This document shows, one piece after another, positions 47,886 to 58,818 of a stretch of 64,000 nt of DNA. Below the pieces are notes generated by a model that worked only from the letters and a program-made list of their open reading frames with translations, was not told the origin of the DNA and searched no databases. The DNA comes from Earliella scabrosa. Lineage: Eukaryota > Basidiomycota > Agaricomycetes > Polyporales > Polyporaceae. Numbering within the stretch: position 1 is the stretch's first letter; every line of letters begins with the position of its first letter. Position numbers and translations under genes: made by a program. The stretch is from assembly GCA_022605405.1 (NCBI GenBank), contig JABYQQ010000001.1:2294001-2358000 (forward strand), written 5' to 3'.

Positions 47886-48206
47886 TAGTCGTCATTCGCA
47901 AGACTGGCTTGGCATAGGACGTGTTATCTAGTACTTGATGGTCGGGTGACAGATTGTCTCGTTACGAGTCAGTTGAGGCCATGATCACTAGGATAGTAGG
48001 CTACCACGTAAGGACGCGAAGTGGATTCAAAGTATTTCTTTTCCTTGGACCATTTCCCTTCAACTACGCCATCCTGCGTAGCTTCATGATTATCGGGTGA
48101 CCAAACGCATCTGGGTATCTACTACATTACAGGGGCAGCACGTTGTCCCTCTCGCTATTTCGTATCCTTGTCGTTAACAAGAATAGCAATAATCATGCTG
48201 TGCTCT
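47886..48206. other. Spacer between convergent paralogues A and B
   Basis: This 320-bp AT-richer stretch lies between the two 3' ends. Nothing is recognised in it. Confidence 0.45.
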
Positions 48207-48736
48207 TCAGGAGATACTAATCGCAGACCCTGGCGTTGATGCTAACTTCGCCGCTCCCTGCGAATGAAGATCGTAAGTCTCTCAAGTGTACAGCGTGATT
48301 GCCAGTGCTAGAGAATGCAACTCACGGTTGCAGCGATGACCTGCTCGAGGAAGGCCTTGCAGTCCTGTTCCCACTTGATGCTCCGCTCCGCATCTTCCGC
48401 GAGCGCAGTGACGTCGTCTAGCATGTCTCGCGGGAGATTTGTCCTGTGTCAGACGGCGTCAGGCATATGCAGAGAATCATCAAAGGAATAAACGACGTAC
48501 TGTCTCAGCAATGCTGTGACCTCACTCGGTGAGAGGTCGCACTCAGCCTCCGAGTCACTCTCGAGGAGTGCGCGGAGGCGAGGGGGCAGCGTGTTTTTCT
48601 CCGCTTCGAGATAGTCGATGACCGGCTGGATGCGCTGGAGGAAGTCGGCCAGGGCGCTCAGCTCGCTGGAGAGCAGAACGTCAGGTTCGAGAGACTGCAT
48701 GGTGACGGTCGTGGAGTCCTCGTGACGCTGTGTCAT
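48207..48736 (-). CDS. Small acidic helical protein B (paralogue of A)
   Basis: Three exons: MTQRHEDSTTVTMQSLEPD to VTALLRQ; then TNLPRDMLDDVTALAEDAE to FLEQVIAAT; then GAAKLASTPGSAISIS ending in TGA at 48207-48209. The product is near 135 residues, acidic and helical, with the same exon layout as protein A. The pair lies tail to tail, so it arose by inverted duplication or by rearrangement of a tandem copy. A GTGGGA...GCCCAC element resembling the kinase-cluster promoters lies 285 bp upstream at about 49027. Confidence 0.55.
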
Positions 48737-49645
48737 CTTGGGGGTGTAGGTGTATGGGTGTGGAGGGGCCCGGGTGGGGTTGGGTGCTGGGGAGGCATGC
48801 CAATTGTTCGATACGACCTTTAACTATCTCCGAGTCCTTCCGATGCCGTTCAACTATGACACTGGCTGTACCCTAGACCTGGAACAAGGAGCGTTACTTG
48901 GTGCTCACAATATAGCCGAACTCTGAGAGAGGACACACCGCCTCAAGGAAGGAACCACAACAAAATCGGGGTGCAGCCTGAGCGGTTGTTGTAGGTGTAT
49001 GGGAGTACCACATCGCATCGCTCATGTGTGGGAGGGTACGCCCACAATCGTAATCAACCTAGAGAATCAGGAAGGATCAATGGCGAGCGAGAGTACGCGA
49101 GGGAATGCCACATTCAGTACCTTCAAGCAGAAGACAATACCTACCAAAAGGGATTGACGTACCATTGTTACTGACCTGTCCAATTAAGTTAACGCCGGGC
49201 ACCATCTACAATGACGCCGTACCAAAGAACGGGTTCTTGTCGGTTACGGAAACATCAGCGACATCTGTGCTTCGGGGCGTGCAGGCCCCGGTAGTGGTCG
49301 CCAGTACAGAAGCCGTCACTATGGTCCGCTGAGTCTGTCAGACAGCGCGTGGGATATATGATAGATGAGTTTGCCGGGCCTACGATGCAAGAACAAAACA
49401 CATCAGGCCCGGGAAACAAGGGGTTACGATGAAGAAAAAGAGTACACGATGTCATCCGCCCGCGCCTCAGGATGGCTGTTGGACTATATTCAGGATACAT
49501 TCAGTAGAAGCCCTGGACATCGGAAGACAACAGAACAAAAGAAGTGATGAACATCGCAATAAACAGATGATCATGATAGCACGATAGAACAGCAGACCGA
49601 CAACAAGTTACGAAACGAGGGCAGGATTAGCTGGGGGTGTCAGGG
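48737..49645. other. Intergenic region upstream of protein B
   Basis: No gene is supported over 0.9 kb. GTGTGGGAGGGTACGCCCAC near 49026-49045 is a shortened form of the element in the kinase-gene promoters, possibly controlling gene B or left from a lost module. Confidence 0.4.
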
Positions 49646-51020
49646 TTAGACATTGGGTGCTGCTTGCGCCGGGACTGGAGGCGTGGTGTGGAGACCGGCA
49701 AGCCCGCGCGAGCCCCCGCGCGAGCCCCCCGACGGCGTCGGCGTCTTGTGGGGCATCGGGATAGCGGGCAGAAACAGGCTGAGATAGAATGCGGCACGGA
49801 AGAAATGCTGGACGTCCTTGGCCAAGTTGAGGGACCAGTCGTCCTTGCGTCTGCGTAATCGGGCACGCAGCTTCCACCACGGAAGTTGGGACACTATTTC
49901 CTCCAGATCTCGCAAAGCCTGCTCCATAGTCGGACGTTGGTCTGGCTCGGGATTGACCATTGAGGTGACGAGGCGGTGCATGAAGCCAAGATTGGTGTAT
50001 TGCTGTCAAGTAAGTAGATTGGCACGATGCGGTTCACGAGTGGACGCGACGTTCACCTGCAAGAAGTCCCTTTTAATGAGGTTACCGAGGTAATACACGT
50101 CGGTGTGAAACGGATTGCGGGCAACGGAGGCGTCTTCCTGAAACTCAGGTACGGTACGGTCGGCTCCAAATATGGGCTCCTCGAGCGGATTGATGTTGTC
50201 GGTATCGTATCGCCGAGACAACCCGAAATCGATCCAGTAGTACTTGCAGGGACGGCGTGTTCTTGAATAATATGGCGCCGTGCCACGGAAGTTGCGAGTG
50301 GATTCAGTTTCAATTGGGTGATACGACTGCGGATACATGTCGTGAGGATCGAACATGATGTTGAGTGACATGCAGTCGCTGGCCATGGATATCAGCGTGA
50401 TAAGAGATGGTAACCAAACATGAAACAGACCGATGAGCTACATGGTGCTCGTGCATGAATAGTAGGCCCTAGACGGTACTCGATGAGCAACAGCCACATT
50501 GAGAGCACATCATAGACAGGTACCTCAAATGCTTGCTTGAAGAAGGATATTGCTTCACCGACAGTGTCCATCCGTGGATCGTCGTAGACCCTGAGTAGCG
50601 GCATCACCATGAGTTGCATGTCAGTGTCCATCGGGTCCTCGAGCACGTCCAAGATGGGACAACAGTGATTAAGGGAGTCCGAAGAGAGCGGTGGGGAGGA
50701 AAGGAACTGTCCTATGGGTATCTCGTGCGGATGAATCGCCCGCGAGATACGTTTGATGACGACCGTTTGTCCGTCCGAATCGCGTACTGCGTCAAGAACC
50801 CGGTCACCCTGGGCAAATGTTGGATTGTGAATGAGACAAGTAAAGCAAGCTTGCAACGGACCATACCAGAGTACTCAGACCGTCTTCGTACCTCAAGGGG
50901 ATGTGATTGGTACCTTTCCAGGACGGCACCCAGTCGGGGTGATACCGCGGACGCAATGTGTATCCGCGCTGTTTGAGCCAGTCATGACGGTCGCGCCAGA
51001 ACTGCTCTCGAGCGAACGGA
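49646..51020 (-). CDS. Kinase-like family member K1, start region lost
   Basis: The protein body matches its neighbours: FWRDRHDWLKQRGYTL, VIKR lysine, HEHHVAHR then DCMSLNIM, IDFGLSRRY, RTVPEF, VYYLGNLIKRDFLQ and the tail WWKLRARLRRRKDDWSLNL. Introns lie in the same places as in K2-K4. The conserved first dozen residues (MTSHKDILGG in relatives) are absent. Upstream of FAREQFW the DNA runs directly into the cluster promoter element at 51033-51064. The only nearby ATG (about 51065) is out of frame. A deletion seems to have fused promoter to coding sequence, so it is either a young pseudogene or uses an unusual start. The Gly-Ser-rich C terminus (SGGSRGGSRG) differs from relatives. Confidence 0.6.
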
Positions 51021-51032
51021 GGAGGAGCACCC

Positions 51033-51064
51033 CGTGGGAACTATGCTCCCACGGTGCGCCCACA
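51033..51064. promoter_or_regulatory. Cluster promoter element at K1
   Basis: GTGGGAACTATGCTCCCAC followed by GGTGCGCCCAC. It is the same element as upstream of K2, K3 and K4, but here it abuts coding sequence, with the usual 85-130-bp leader missing. Confidence 0.55.
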
Positions 51065-51330
51065 TGCCAGAGCGTTGAACAATTAATTCTTTCTATAGCG
51101 ATGCGTACACAGCGGGGCGGATAGTCAACATCAGGACAAGCAGGTAAAGATGATATGTAGCAAGACAGAGATGGTCAGCAGACCGACAACATGCGAAAAC
51201 ATCCCAAGGGTAATCATGGCAGAGGGTCAACTGGGGTTGTCGCGAGTACTAGACGATGGGGTCTCCTTGCGCGGAAACTTGAAGCGATGTCGCAGGAACC
51301 GTGAGACTCGCGCCAATTTCCCCCTCTTGG

Positions 51331-52655
51331 TCATCGCCTGCTGCTTTGCGCTGTGGGGTATAGGGATAGCGGGGGGAGGAGGGAAAGGTAGAATGCGGCC
51401 CGGAAGATGTGCTGGACGTCCTTGGCCAAATTGAGGGACCAGTCGTCCTTGCGTCTGCGTAATCGGGCGCGTAGCTTCCACCACGGAAGTTGCGATACTA
51501 TTTTCTCCAGATCGCGCATAGCCTTCTCCATGGTTGGACGTTGATCTGGTACAGGATTGACCATCGAGGTGACCAAGCGGTGCATGAAACCAAGATTGGT
51601 GTATTGCTGTAAAGTACGTAGATTGGCACGATGCAGGGCAGGAGTGGACTTGAAACGACGCTCACCTGCAGAAAGTCTTCCCTAATGAGATTGCCGAGGT
51701 AGTACACATCGGTGTGGAATGGATTGCGGGGAGTAGAGGCGTCTTCCTGAAACTCTGGTACTGTGCGGTCGCCCCCGAGAATGGGTTCCTCCAAAGGATG
51801 ACTATTATCAAGATCATACTGTCGAGACAATCCGAAGTCTGTCCAGTAATACTTGCACGGTCGACGGGTCCTTGAGTAGTGAGGTGCTGTTCGACGGTAG
51901 TCAGGTGTCGAGTCGGTCGCGACGAAATGATACAACTGTGGATACATTTCGCGAGGATCGAGCATGATGTTGAGAGTCATACAATCGCTAGATCTGAATT
52001 TCAGTGCACATAAGTCTCGGAAGGAGCATACAGACGAACCGGTGAGCAATATGACGCTCGTGCATGAAGAGCAAGCCCTGATGATGTGAATCAGTCTCAC
52101 TGGCTCAATCGAGTTTGGCCGTGCATACTTCGAAGGCTTGCTGGAAGAAGGCCACGGCTTCGCCCACTGTGTTCATCGGCGGGGAGTTGTATCGACGGAG
52201 AAGTGGCATGACCAGGAGTTGCAGATCAGGATCGAACGGATCGTCCAGGACGTCCCAGACGGGACAGCAATGATTACGCGGGTCGGATGCAAGTTGAGCA
52301 GAACATAGGAGTTGTCCTAGTGGGATCTCGTGTGGATGGTAGGAGCGCGAAACTCGCTTGATGACGATAGTTTCACCGTCAGAGTCGCGCACTGCGTCAA
52401 GGACTCGGTCTGCCTGGATAACGAGTTGAAGCGAACATCCTGATCTGCATGACAAGAACAACGATACGATACCATCCTACTCAGTCCATCCTCAAACATG
52501 AGGGGAATCCCATTGACCCCCTTCCAAGACGGCACCCAGTCAGGCTTGTATCGGGCACGTAAGGTATATCCTCGTTGTTTGAACCAGTCATAGCGATCAC
52601 GCCAGAATTCTTCGTCCTCGAGCAGGCCACCGATTATGTCTTTGTAGGAGGTCAT
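51331..52655 (-). CDS. Kinase-like family member K2, C-terminal frameshift
   Basis: It starts MTSYKDIIGGLLEDEEFW at 52655. The kinase-like signs are VIKRVSR with the likely ATP-binding Lys, HERHIAHRF then DCMTLNIML (HxD-N catalytic loop split by an intron), TDFGLSRQY and VPEF. No clear glycine-rich loop is visible, so activity is uncertain. Four or five introns are inferred. The frame ends PTAQSSRR at 51331. In K1 and K4 the segment TTC...CCCGCT has 24 bases before GCT; here it has 23, within a run of six C (G on the plus strand, 51371-51376). The next frame continues with the family-like ending KFPRKETPSSSTRDNPS down to 51227. So the last 50 residues appear frameshifted. Confidence 0.75.
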
Positions 52656-53253
52656 ACCTCACAAACGCAGGGAGCGAACATGAGAGGATGTAGAAGCGTG
52701 AAGTGATGGCCAGAGGGAAGGGGGAGGAATACGAAGCAATTCAGCGGGAATTCGGAAGAGCATCTACGGCGCTCATGGCAAGAGATCTCGATCTGACACA
52801 TGTGGGAAGAAAAGGTCCCACGGTACGCCCACAGTACTAAGCACGCCGCGCGGTTCGAACTCGCCTTCGGCGGCGGCGACTCAGAGTCGGAGTCATTGTG
52901 GGGTCAACCTGGCATGCACTCACGAACACAATTGGAACAATGGTCGTGCCTTGAACGGCCCTCGTTAGCCACACCGCGGTCAAGATCATCGGTGTACGGC
53001 GGCGGCCTTCTGCTAACGACACGATCAAGGTACTTACTTATGTTTTGTGTCATCAAGGCTCAGCTTCTACTCATCTTTCGCATAACGACCGGAAGGTCTG
53101 CTTTTGTCGTCCAGAAGGGAACCGCGAACGCCTGCGGCAACAGCTATGCGCTGTCAAATTCCTCAGCAACGATCGCACCGATTCCCATCCGAGACGTTCA
53201 ACCCCACACAGCTCGCACCCAGGCTCCCGCTACCACAACGTCTCTAACCAGAC
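52656..53253. promoter_or_regulatory. Bidirectional promoter K2/P1
   Basis: This spacer separates the divergent K2 (-) and P1 (+) starts. It contains the conserved element at 52784-52833. The P1 side has a pyrimidine/CA-rich leader. Confidence 0.5.
52784..52833. promoter_or_regulatory. Conserved cluster promoter element (K2/P1)
   Basis: It reads GATCTCGATCTGACACATG, then GTGGGAAGAAAAGGTCCCAC, then GGTACGCCCACA. It nearly matches 60318-60365 and resembles 56634-56675 and 51033-51064. GTGGG...CCCAC is an inverted repeat, suggesting a dimeric regulator. Confidence 0.65.
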
Positions 53254-54106
53254 ATGGCAACTGCGCCGGATCACGTACCCATCTCCCATGAGTCCGAGGC
53301 CATCACACAGCCCGGATCCTCAAAGGGCTGGTTCTCCCGCAAGTGGTCGTGGGCGAGGGGAGCCACTAGTACCACTGGCATTGACTACATCGTCGCGCAT
53401 AGAGAGGACGTCGTTGAGCTCGCTGCGGATGGCTGCGACGTTCTCGGAGTCGGCCCACAAGCCGCGCGCCAAGTCCAAGCAGCCACGCCCTGGTTCCTAC
53501 GAATGTTCAGCACTCTCTCGCCTGGGTACCACCTCGAGAAGGGAGAGATGTTGCTGGACGACGCATTTGCGCGACTCGACAAGGACGGACTCGGCATGCC
53601 CTCAGCGATTGCGAAGAGGCTCCTCAAGCAGCACGATCAGTACGCCCCACCAGTCACCATCTTGAGATTTCGCTGACCTGATGCAAGTAGGCTTCTTCGG
53701 CAACACGCGACCTTGCGAGCTGCTGCTCCCCAGAGTAGGAAAGCCAGTAAGATCTGGATGAAAGAAACTCGAAACTTCCTCGAAGATGTCAAAGTGAGAA
53801 TACGGACATCCGCGTATACCGATATGTCGACTGATATCTTGGCTCAACAGCGTAGTGCGCGGGATGCGCAGTCTGACAACTTACGCAAGAAACTAGACGG
53901 TGTGTTGACTCTGCACACTGCACATTTTCTATATCCCCAGGCTAACATCTGACTCGTCCAGCGGTGGTGCTTGATCCACAGCCAGTACCAAGCGGCCGCG
54001 TGTTGACATCATCTGAGGACCCATTCCGGGATGTAAGTCAGTCTCGTTCATTCTTGTCGAGACTTTGCATTGAACCCGCTGCCTATAGCCCGTGGATCTG
54101 ATCTGA
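53254..54106 (+). CDS. Small helical protein P1, partner of K2
   Basis: Five exons are inferred, starting MATAPDHVPISHESEAI at 53254 and ending PFRDPVDLI (TGA 54104-54106). The centre is helical: DYIVAHREDVVELAADGCDV, TPWFLRMFSTLSPGYHL, LLDDAFARL, then basic coils (RKASKIWMKETRNFLEDVK, RSARDAQSDNLRKKL). No signal peptide or known domain is seen. It is a clear paralogue of P2 (57042-58107): shared TPWFLRM/APWFLKM, SPGYHLEKG/SPAYHLQKG and RSARDAQS/RSSKEAQS, with matching introns. Its head-to-head position with a kinase-like gene, repeated at P2/K3, suggests a joint function. A possible role as target or partner of the kinase-like protein is inference. Confidence 0.6.
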
Positions 54107-55104
54107 CACAACCTTTGTCCGGTCACGACCTACATTGGTATGTACTAAAGTTGCTTTCGTGGCATGTTCTCGAACGCTACTCATCTCTCAACCATCGATA
54201 TTAATATCGCGCTATCATATCTGCTATACGTCATCCAGTACTACGCTCTTATGCCTTGTCATGTCACTCGTCTGTCCGGCACAATGTCACTTTGCGTGAC
54301 GACCTTGTTTCTGTGATGTGTCCTTCCCTTGGTGCCCTAACAAACCATCCGTGAGTGAATTAGGGCCCCCGCTGGAGTATGGGGACGGTGCTGCGAGAGG
54401 CTGGCGGCAATGCGATAGCGACGAAAGCGTGCACAGGATGGACGGCCAAGACGAGCGAAGCAGATGCCGACTAGAGCACGAGAGGTGTGACGAGGACATC
54501 CACGGATCGGATCGGTGAACCATGCCACATCGCTGGTGTGGAAGTACGCCCAACTGTCGGCAGCGAGCTGCGCAACGCGAGATTAGGAAATACAATGGAT
54601 ACTTTGAAAACAATTGGCCACTTCGATGAACCGTTGTATCAGCTCTTCCGAAGGTACCAATGAGGCTGTACCACGAGGCAAGCGTGAGATCGGCGGCTAC
54701 GGCGATACCGATGGTCTGCACTCTGTCCACTGGCAGCCGGCGTGATGGTGGGTGCATCGATGCAATGCTGCGGCATTAGTGAGTAGGGGGCTTCATCGTG
54801 TTACGAAGGTTCCCAGGACTCACGATCCTTCAAACGTGGGGAGACAAGCCGACTCGGGAGCACTTCGTCGCTCGATAGTCGTTCGATATTCGAGGGCTCT
54901 CGTTGGCACTATGCCGACCTGTTCAGGGGGTCGTCATTGTTCCTGCCACATTCATTGTAGCGTATCACATACACTATGGTTAGAGGCGTCGATCAAGGCT
55001 ATGCAAGACAACAAAGACAGCCCGAGGAACAGAAGATAACTATATCAAGCATGACGAGAGCGAGCGCACAGCAGCAGTATGCAGAAAAGCATGGGAGAGT
55101 GAGG
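54107..55104. other. Intergenic region between P1 and K3
   Basis: No gene is supported over 1 kb. A GGATCGGATCGG...GTGTGGAAGTACGCCCAAC string at about 54503-54555 loosely resembles the cluster promoter element and could be a decayed module. Confidence 0.4.
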
Positions 55105-56511
55105 CTATGGGGACGGGACGGTGCTGTGCTTGCGGGGCCAGGGAAACCGTCCCTTCGCGCCGGCAACCAGCCTGCTGGACCTGCCGGACTCAACAGCGGT
55201 CCCCTTCAAGGCAGGAGGTGGTACTGGAACTGCGGGAAGGAATAGAATGAGGTAGAAAATCGTGCGGAAAACATGTCGAACGTCCTTGAGGAGATTGAAG
55301 ACGAGGCTGTCTTTGCGCTTTCGAAGCCGCGCGCGAAGCTTCCACCATGGCAACGCGGATAGAGCCTTGTCTAGCTCCAGCGTAGCAGCGTCCATGCTCG
55401 GCCGTAGTTCAGGTTGCTCGTTGACCATGGACACAATAAGCGGTCGCATGAATTCCAGGTTGGAGTATCTCTGCAGGACAGACTAGCGCGTTAATGGAGA
55501 GATTAGGCAGGCTCGACTGGACACCCACTTCGAGGAAATCTTCTCTGATCAGGTTACCCAGATAATAGACATCCGTATGAAAAGGATTCCTAGGGGCCCC
55601 TTCGTCCTCCAGGAATTCTGGCACTGTTCTGTCCCCGCCAATGATTGGTATCTCTAACGGGTTCGTGTTGTCCGGCGCATAACGGCGAGACAGGCCGAAG
55701 TCGGTCCAATAGTACTTGCAGGGTCGTCGGGTCCTGGAGTAGTACCGAGCCCTCCCTCGGAAGTTGCGCTTTGTATCAATGGAGACGAAGTGATAAAGTT
55801 CCGGGTACATGGGATGAGGATCCATCATGATATTGAGCGTCATGCAATCTCTATGGCTATTTCAACATTTACGTCGCAGTACACCCCGTGCTGGACGTAC
55901 CGATGAGCTACGTGGTGTTCATGAATGAAGCGAAGGCCCTGGTCGTGTCTATCAGCGCAGGTTACGTCGAGCATGGACCAACAACTGCACCTCAAATGCT
56001 TGGCGAAAGAAAGAGACCGCTTCTCCCACAGTTTGCATCTCGGGATTGTTGTACCTTCGTAGCAGTGGCATCGCCATGATTTGGATGTTGTCGTCAATGG
56101 GATCGTCGAGGACGTCGAGAACAGGACAGCAGTGATTGCGCGGATCATCGGAGAGGGGAGAGGAGCACAAATACTGTGCGATTGGAACCTCATGGGGATG
56201 TACCGAACGTCTGATGCGCTTTAGGACGACGACCTCTCCATCGGACTCGCGGACAGCATCGAGAACTTGGTCAGCCTGCACATACGTAGGTCAGCTGAGT
56301 CTCGTATACTCGCCGGTTGTTGTGGTACCATTTGACCCATTCCATCCTCAAATCCTAGATAAATATCCCCCGTGGCCTTCCAGGACGGCACCCAGTCTGG
56401 TTTGTATCGAGGGCGCAGGGTGTATCCATGTTCACGAAGCCAGTCATAACGATCCCGCCAGAAGACTTCGCCCGTATGTAGACCGCCGAGGATGTCTTTG
56501 TGCGTCGTCAT
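55105..56511 (-). CDS. Kinase-like family member K3
   Basis: A full-length member starting MTTHKDILGGLHTGEVFW at 56511. Features in order: RPRYKPDWVPSWK, VLDAVRESDGEVVVLKRIRR (likely VAIK Lys), NHCCPVLDVLDDP, MAMPLLRRYN (hinge-like), HEHHVAHR then DCMTLNIMMD, YWTDFGLSRRY, RTVPEF, FHTDVYYLGNLIREDF, a SMVNEQPELRPSM segment like kinase subdomain XI, and WWKLRARLRKRKD. The C-terminal hydrophobic stretch TIFYLILFLPAVPVPPP may be a membrane-associated helix, and it recurs in K1, K2 and K4. It ends RKHSTVPSP. About four introns are inferred. Substrates are unknown. Confidence 0.8.
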
Positions 56512-57041
56512 ACAGCCACAGAGTAAAGCAGTAGTGCTATACCGGGAGGGGGATGAGGGGGATGAGGCTCAGTTGGGGATTCGAATTGGGGGCTGGAGAG
56601 AGGCCATTGTCAACTGCGCGAGCGTCAGAACTGGATCTTGATCGCGCGCGTGGGAGAGTTACCCACACGCCCACACTTGTCACAGCGCACGGCCTTGGTA
56701 CATTCCACCTTCCTTCTTGATGTGCTCTTGAGCTCTTTCCAGACAATCGACAAGACCCTGCAGCGTGGGGCATTGTTCTGCCTCTCGCAAGACGCTTTCC
56801 GTTTCGGGGCCCACTAGTGCCACTGGGTCGGCTTCCGAGTCGCGTTCCAACCGAAGTCGCGGTGTACGTACAGTGGTCTCTTCTCACCGGTATGCAGGAT
56901 CACTACGTTCACTCTCTGCCTTTGACCCACAAGGTGGGTAGCAACCAATATGACCCTCGGGCTTCAAAACCCTCGTAGGCTCGCTGCCACCGGCGTCATA
57001 CCCTCCCTCCCCTTTCCTCGGTCCATCCACTTCCACTCTAC
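56512..57041. promoter_or_regulatory. Bidirectional promoter K3/P2
   Basis: This spacer separates the divergent K3 (-) and P2 (+) starts and holds the cluster element at 56634-56675. No TATA box is evident. Confidence 0.5.
56634..56675. promoter_or_regulatory. Conserved cluster promoter element (K3/P2)
   Basis: It reads GATCTTGATCGCGCGC, then GTGGGAGAGTTACCCAC, then ACGCCCACA. Compared with K2/P1 and K4/K5 the inner spacer is a few bases shorter, but order and orientation are the same. Confidence 0.6.
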
Positions 57042-58107
57042 ATGTCGTCCCGTCTTCCTGTCTCAACCATTACAGCGAACGGCGACCTTGCAAGTAACTC
57101 CGTCGGTCTCACTCAGGCTAGCAGCACTACCACCTCTTCCCCTGCGACTGGATTCGCAGCACTATGGGCGTGGTGTAAGGATGGAGCACAAGACACCGTC
57201 GTCCCCTTTCTTGTCAGAAACAGCAACGAAGTAGTCTCGCTTGCCGTTGACTCATGCTCCGTACTCGGGATGGGCGCTGGCGCCGCGAATCCCGCGATCA
57301 AGACTTCAGCACCTTGGTTTCTGAAGATGCTCAGCCCCGCATCCCCCGCATATCACCTCCAGAAGGGGCTTGTGTACCTTGACGAGGCATTTGCCTTGCT
57401 ACAGCAGGACGGAGACGACATGCCCCGAACTCTCAGTATGAAGCTCCATGATTGGTATGATCAGTACGTCTTTCGCCGCTTCGCTGTGCGACGACTTCGA
57501 TTCTGAAGTTCGTATTGACAAGGCTATTGAACACCCGCAACACGTTGGCAGACAGGGTTCCTCAAAGCAGAGCCAGGAATAGAGAATGGAAAGCACAAAC
57601 CCAGGCCCTCCTAGAGTTGACCAAGGTGGGTGTGCAAGCCCACTCGACGCGATCTGCCGTTTCTTGACGTGACTTCTCCACTGCTCACAGCGTAGCTCCA
57701 AAGAAGCTCAATCGAGAAGACTGCGCAACCAGAGATACAATAGTACGCTGAGTGTGACGCGGTCTCCAAACACATATTTTTACTGAATTCTTGCCTTTAC
57801 CAGGAGGAAACGGGCCATCTCAACGGAGCCAGCTCGGTACGCCGCTACCGCGCGTCCCATGATCTCCATAGCTAATGATGAAGCAGGCGCGATACCTGAG
57901 GGTTCCAACACTACGACGGCACCAACGTCTCAGGCAGGCACAACGGACGTCTCCGATACTGGTGAACCAAACAACGATGGTCCTTTCGGCGATGATGTAT
58001 GTACAGTAAACTTCAGTGTGCCCCAAATCTTCGACTGAACCCGATCACTCCAGTCGCGTGTAGACTCCCCCACCGGGGACAATGGCTCGGGCGATGCTGA
58101 TGATTAG
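57042..58107 (+). CDS. Small helical protein P2, partner of K3
   Basis: Five exons are inferred, starting MSSRLPVSTITANGDLAS. The helical core is FAALWAWCKDGAQDTVV, NEVVSLAVDSCSVLGMG, APWFLKMLSPASPAYHLQK and YLDEAFALLQ; basic helices follow (RNREWKAQTQALLELTK, RSSKEAQSRRLRNQ). The acceptor before the fourth exon is best placed at about 57834 (GAGCCAG), which keeps the frame into AARP-like and acidic sequence ending GDNGSGDADD (TAG 58105-58107). It is a paralogue of P1 with the same exon order and the same divergent placement next to a kinase-like gene. No known domain or secretion signal is seen. Confidence 0.58.
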
Positions 58108-58818
58108 TGTTGTCGTTACACTGTATCTCGGACTGTATCCATGAGTCGTATTGCTATGGCTCGCTAGCTCTCGTAGTATTGTGGTTTACTGTTATCATGT
58201 ACACCGTTATGTAATCCGTGTTGTGTCAATGCTATCAGGTTCAAGTTGACTTGATTGAGACGTTCAATCTCACATTGGATGCCGTGTTGTTCGCAGAGCG
58301 CACGGTGTGCCGCATACGTGATGGATGTCGAGGGTCGGCAGGAGGATGTCCCGTAGAACAAGGATGTACCTTGCTCGGGGCGCCGTTTCCCTGCAGTCAG
58401 GCCCGGGGCCTAAGATACGCCGGTTAGGCGCACCGCTAAATCCTTACAGGTCTGCGGACGATCCCACGATGTCATATAATCGCGCCCGTCTGGTTCTGCA
58501 TTGTGCCACATGCCCGTCGTGGACTACGTCGGGGACGCCGAGATATCAAGTATGGAGCTTGAGTAGTCAACGCAGCACACGTGCCCTAGTACAAGGAGAC
58601 ATAGTACGTCTCCGGGTACTTCGTACGGTTGTATGTGTCTACACTTAGTTGTAGACTGTCTAGCAAAGGGCAGGCCGTCTGTTGTGATACTATGTGTGCG
58701 TGATAGCGGTGTCAGAGTATACAAAGCAGATTTCTGACACGTAGAAAGACGACGACAGCACGACATAAAGGGTCAGCAAATACACAAGAGAGAATGCCAG
58801 CGAAGCAGCGTGATCAGG
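58108..58818. other. Intergenic region between P2 and K4
   Basis: This 0.7-kb stretch lies between convergent 3' ends. No gene, repeat or regulatory site is recognised. Confidence 0.45.

Noticed and set aside
54287..54757. Minus-strand 156-codon frame between P1 and K3
   Set aside because: It does not resemble the K or P families or any known domain, and there is no promoter element in the right place.
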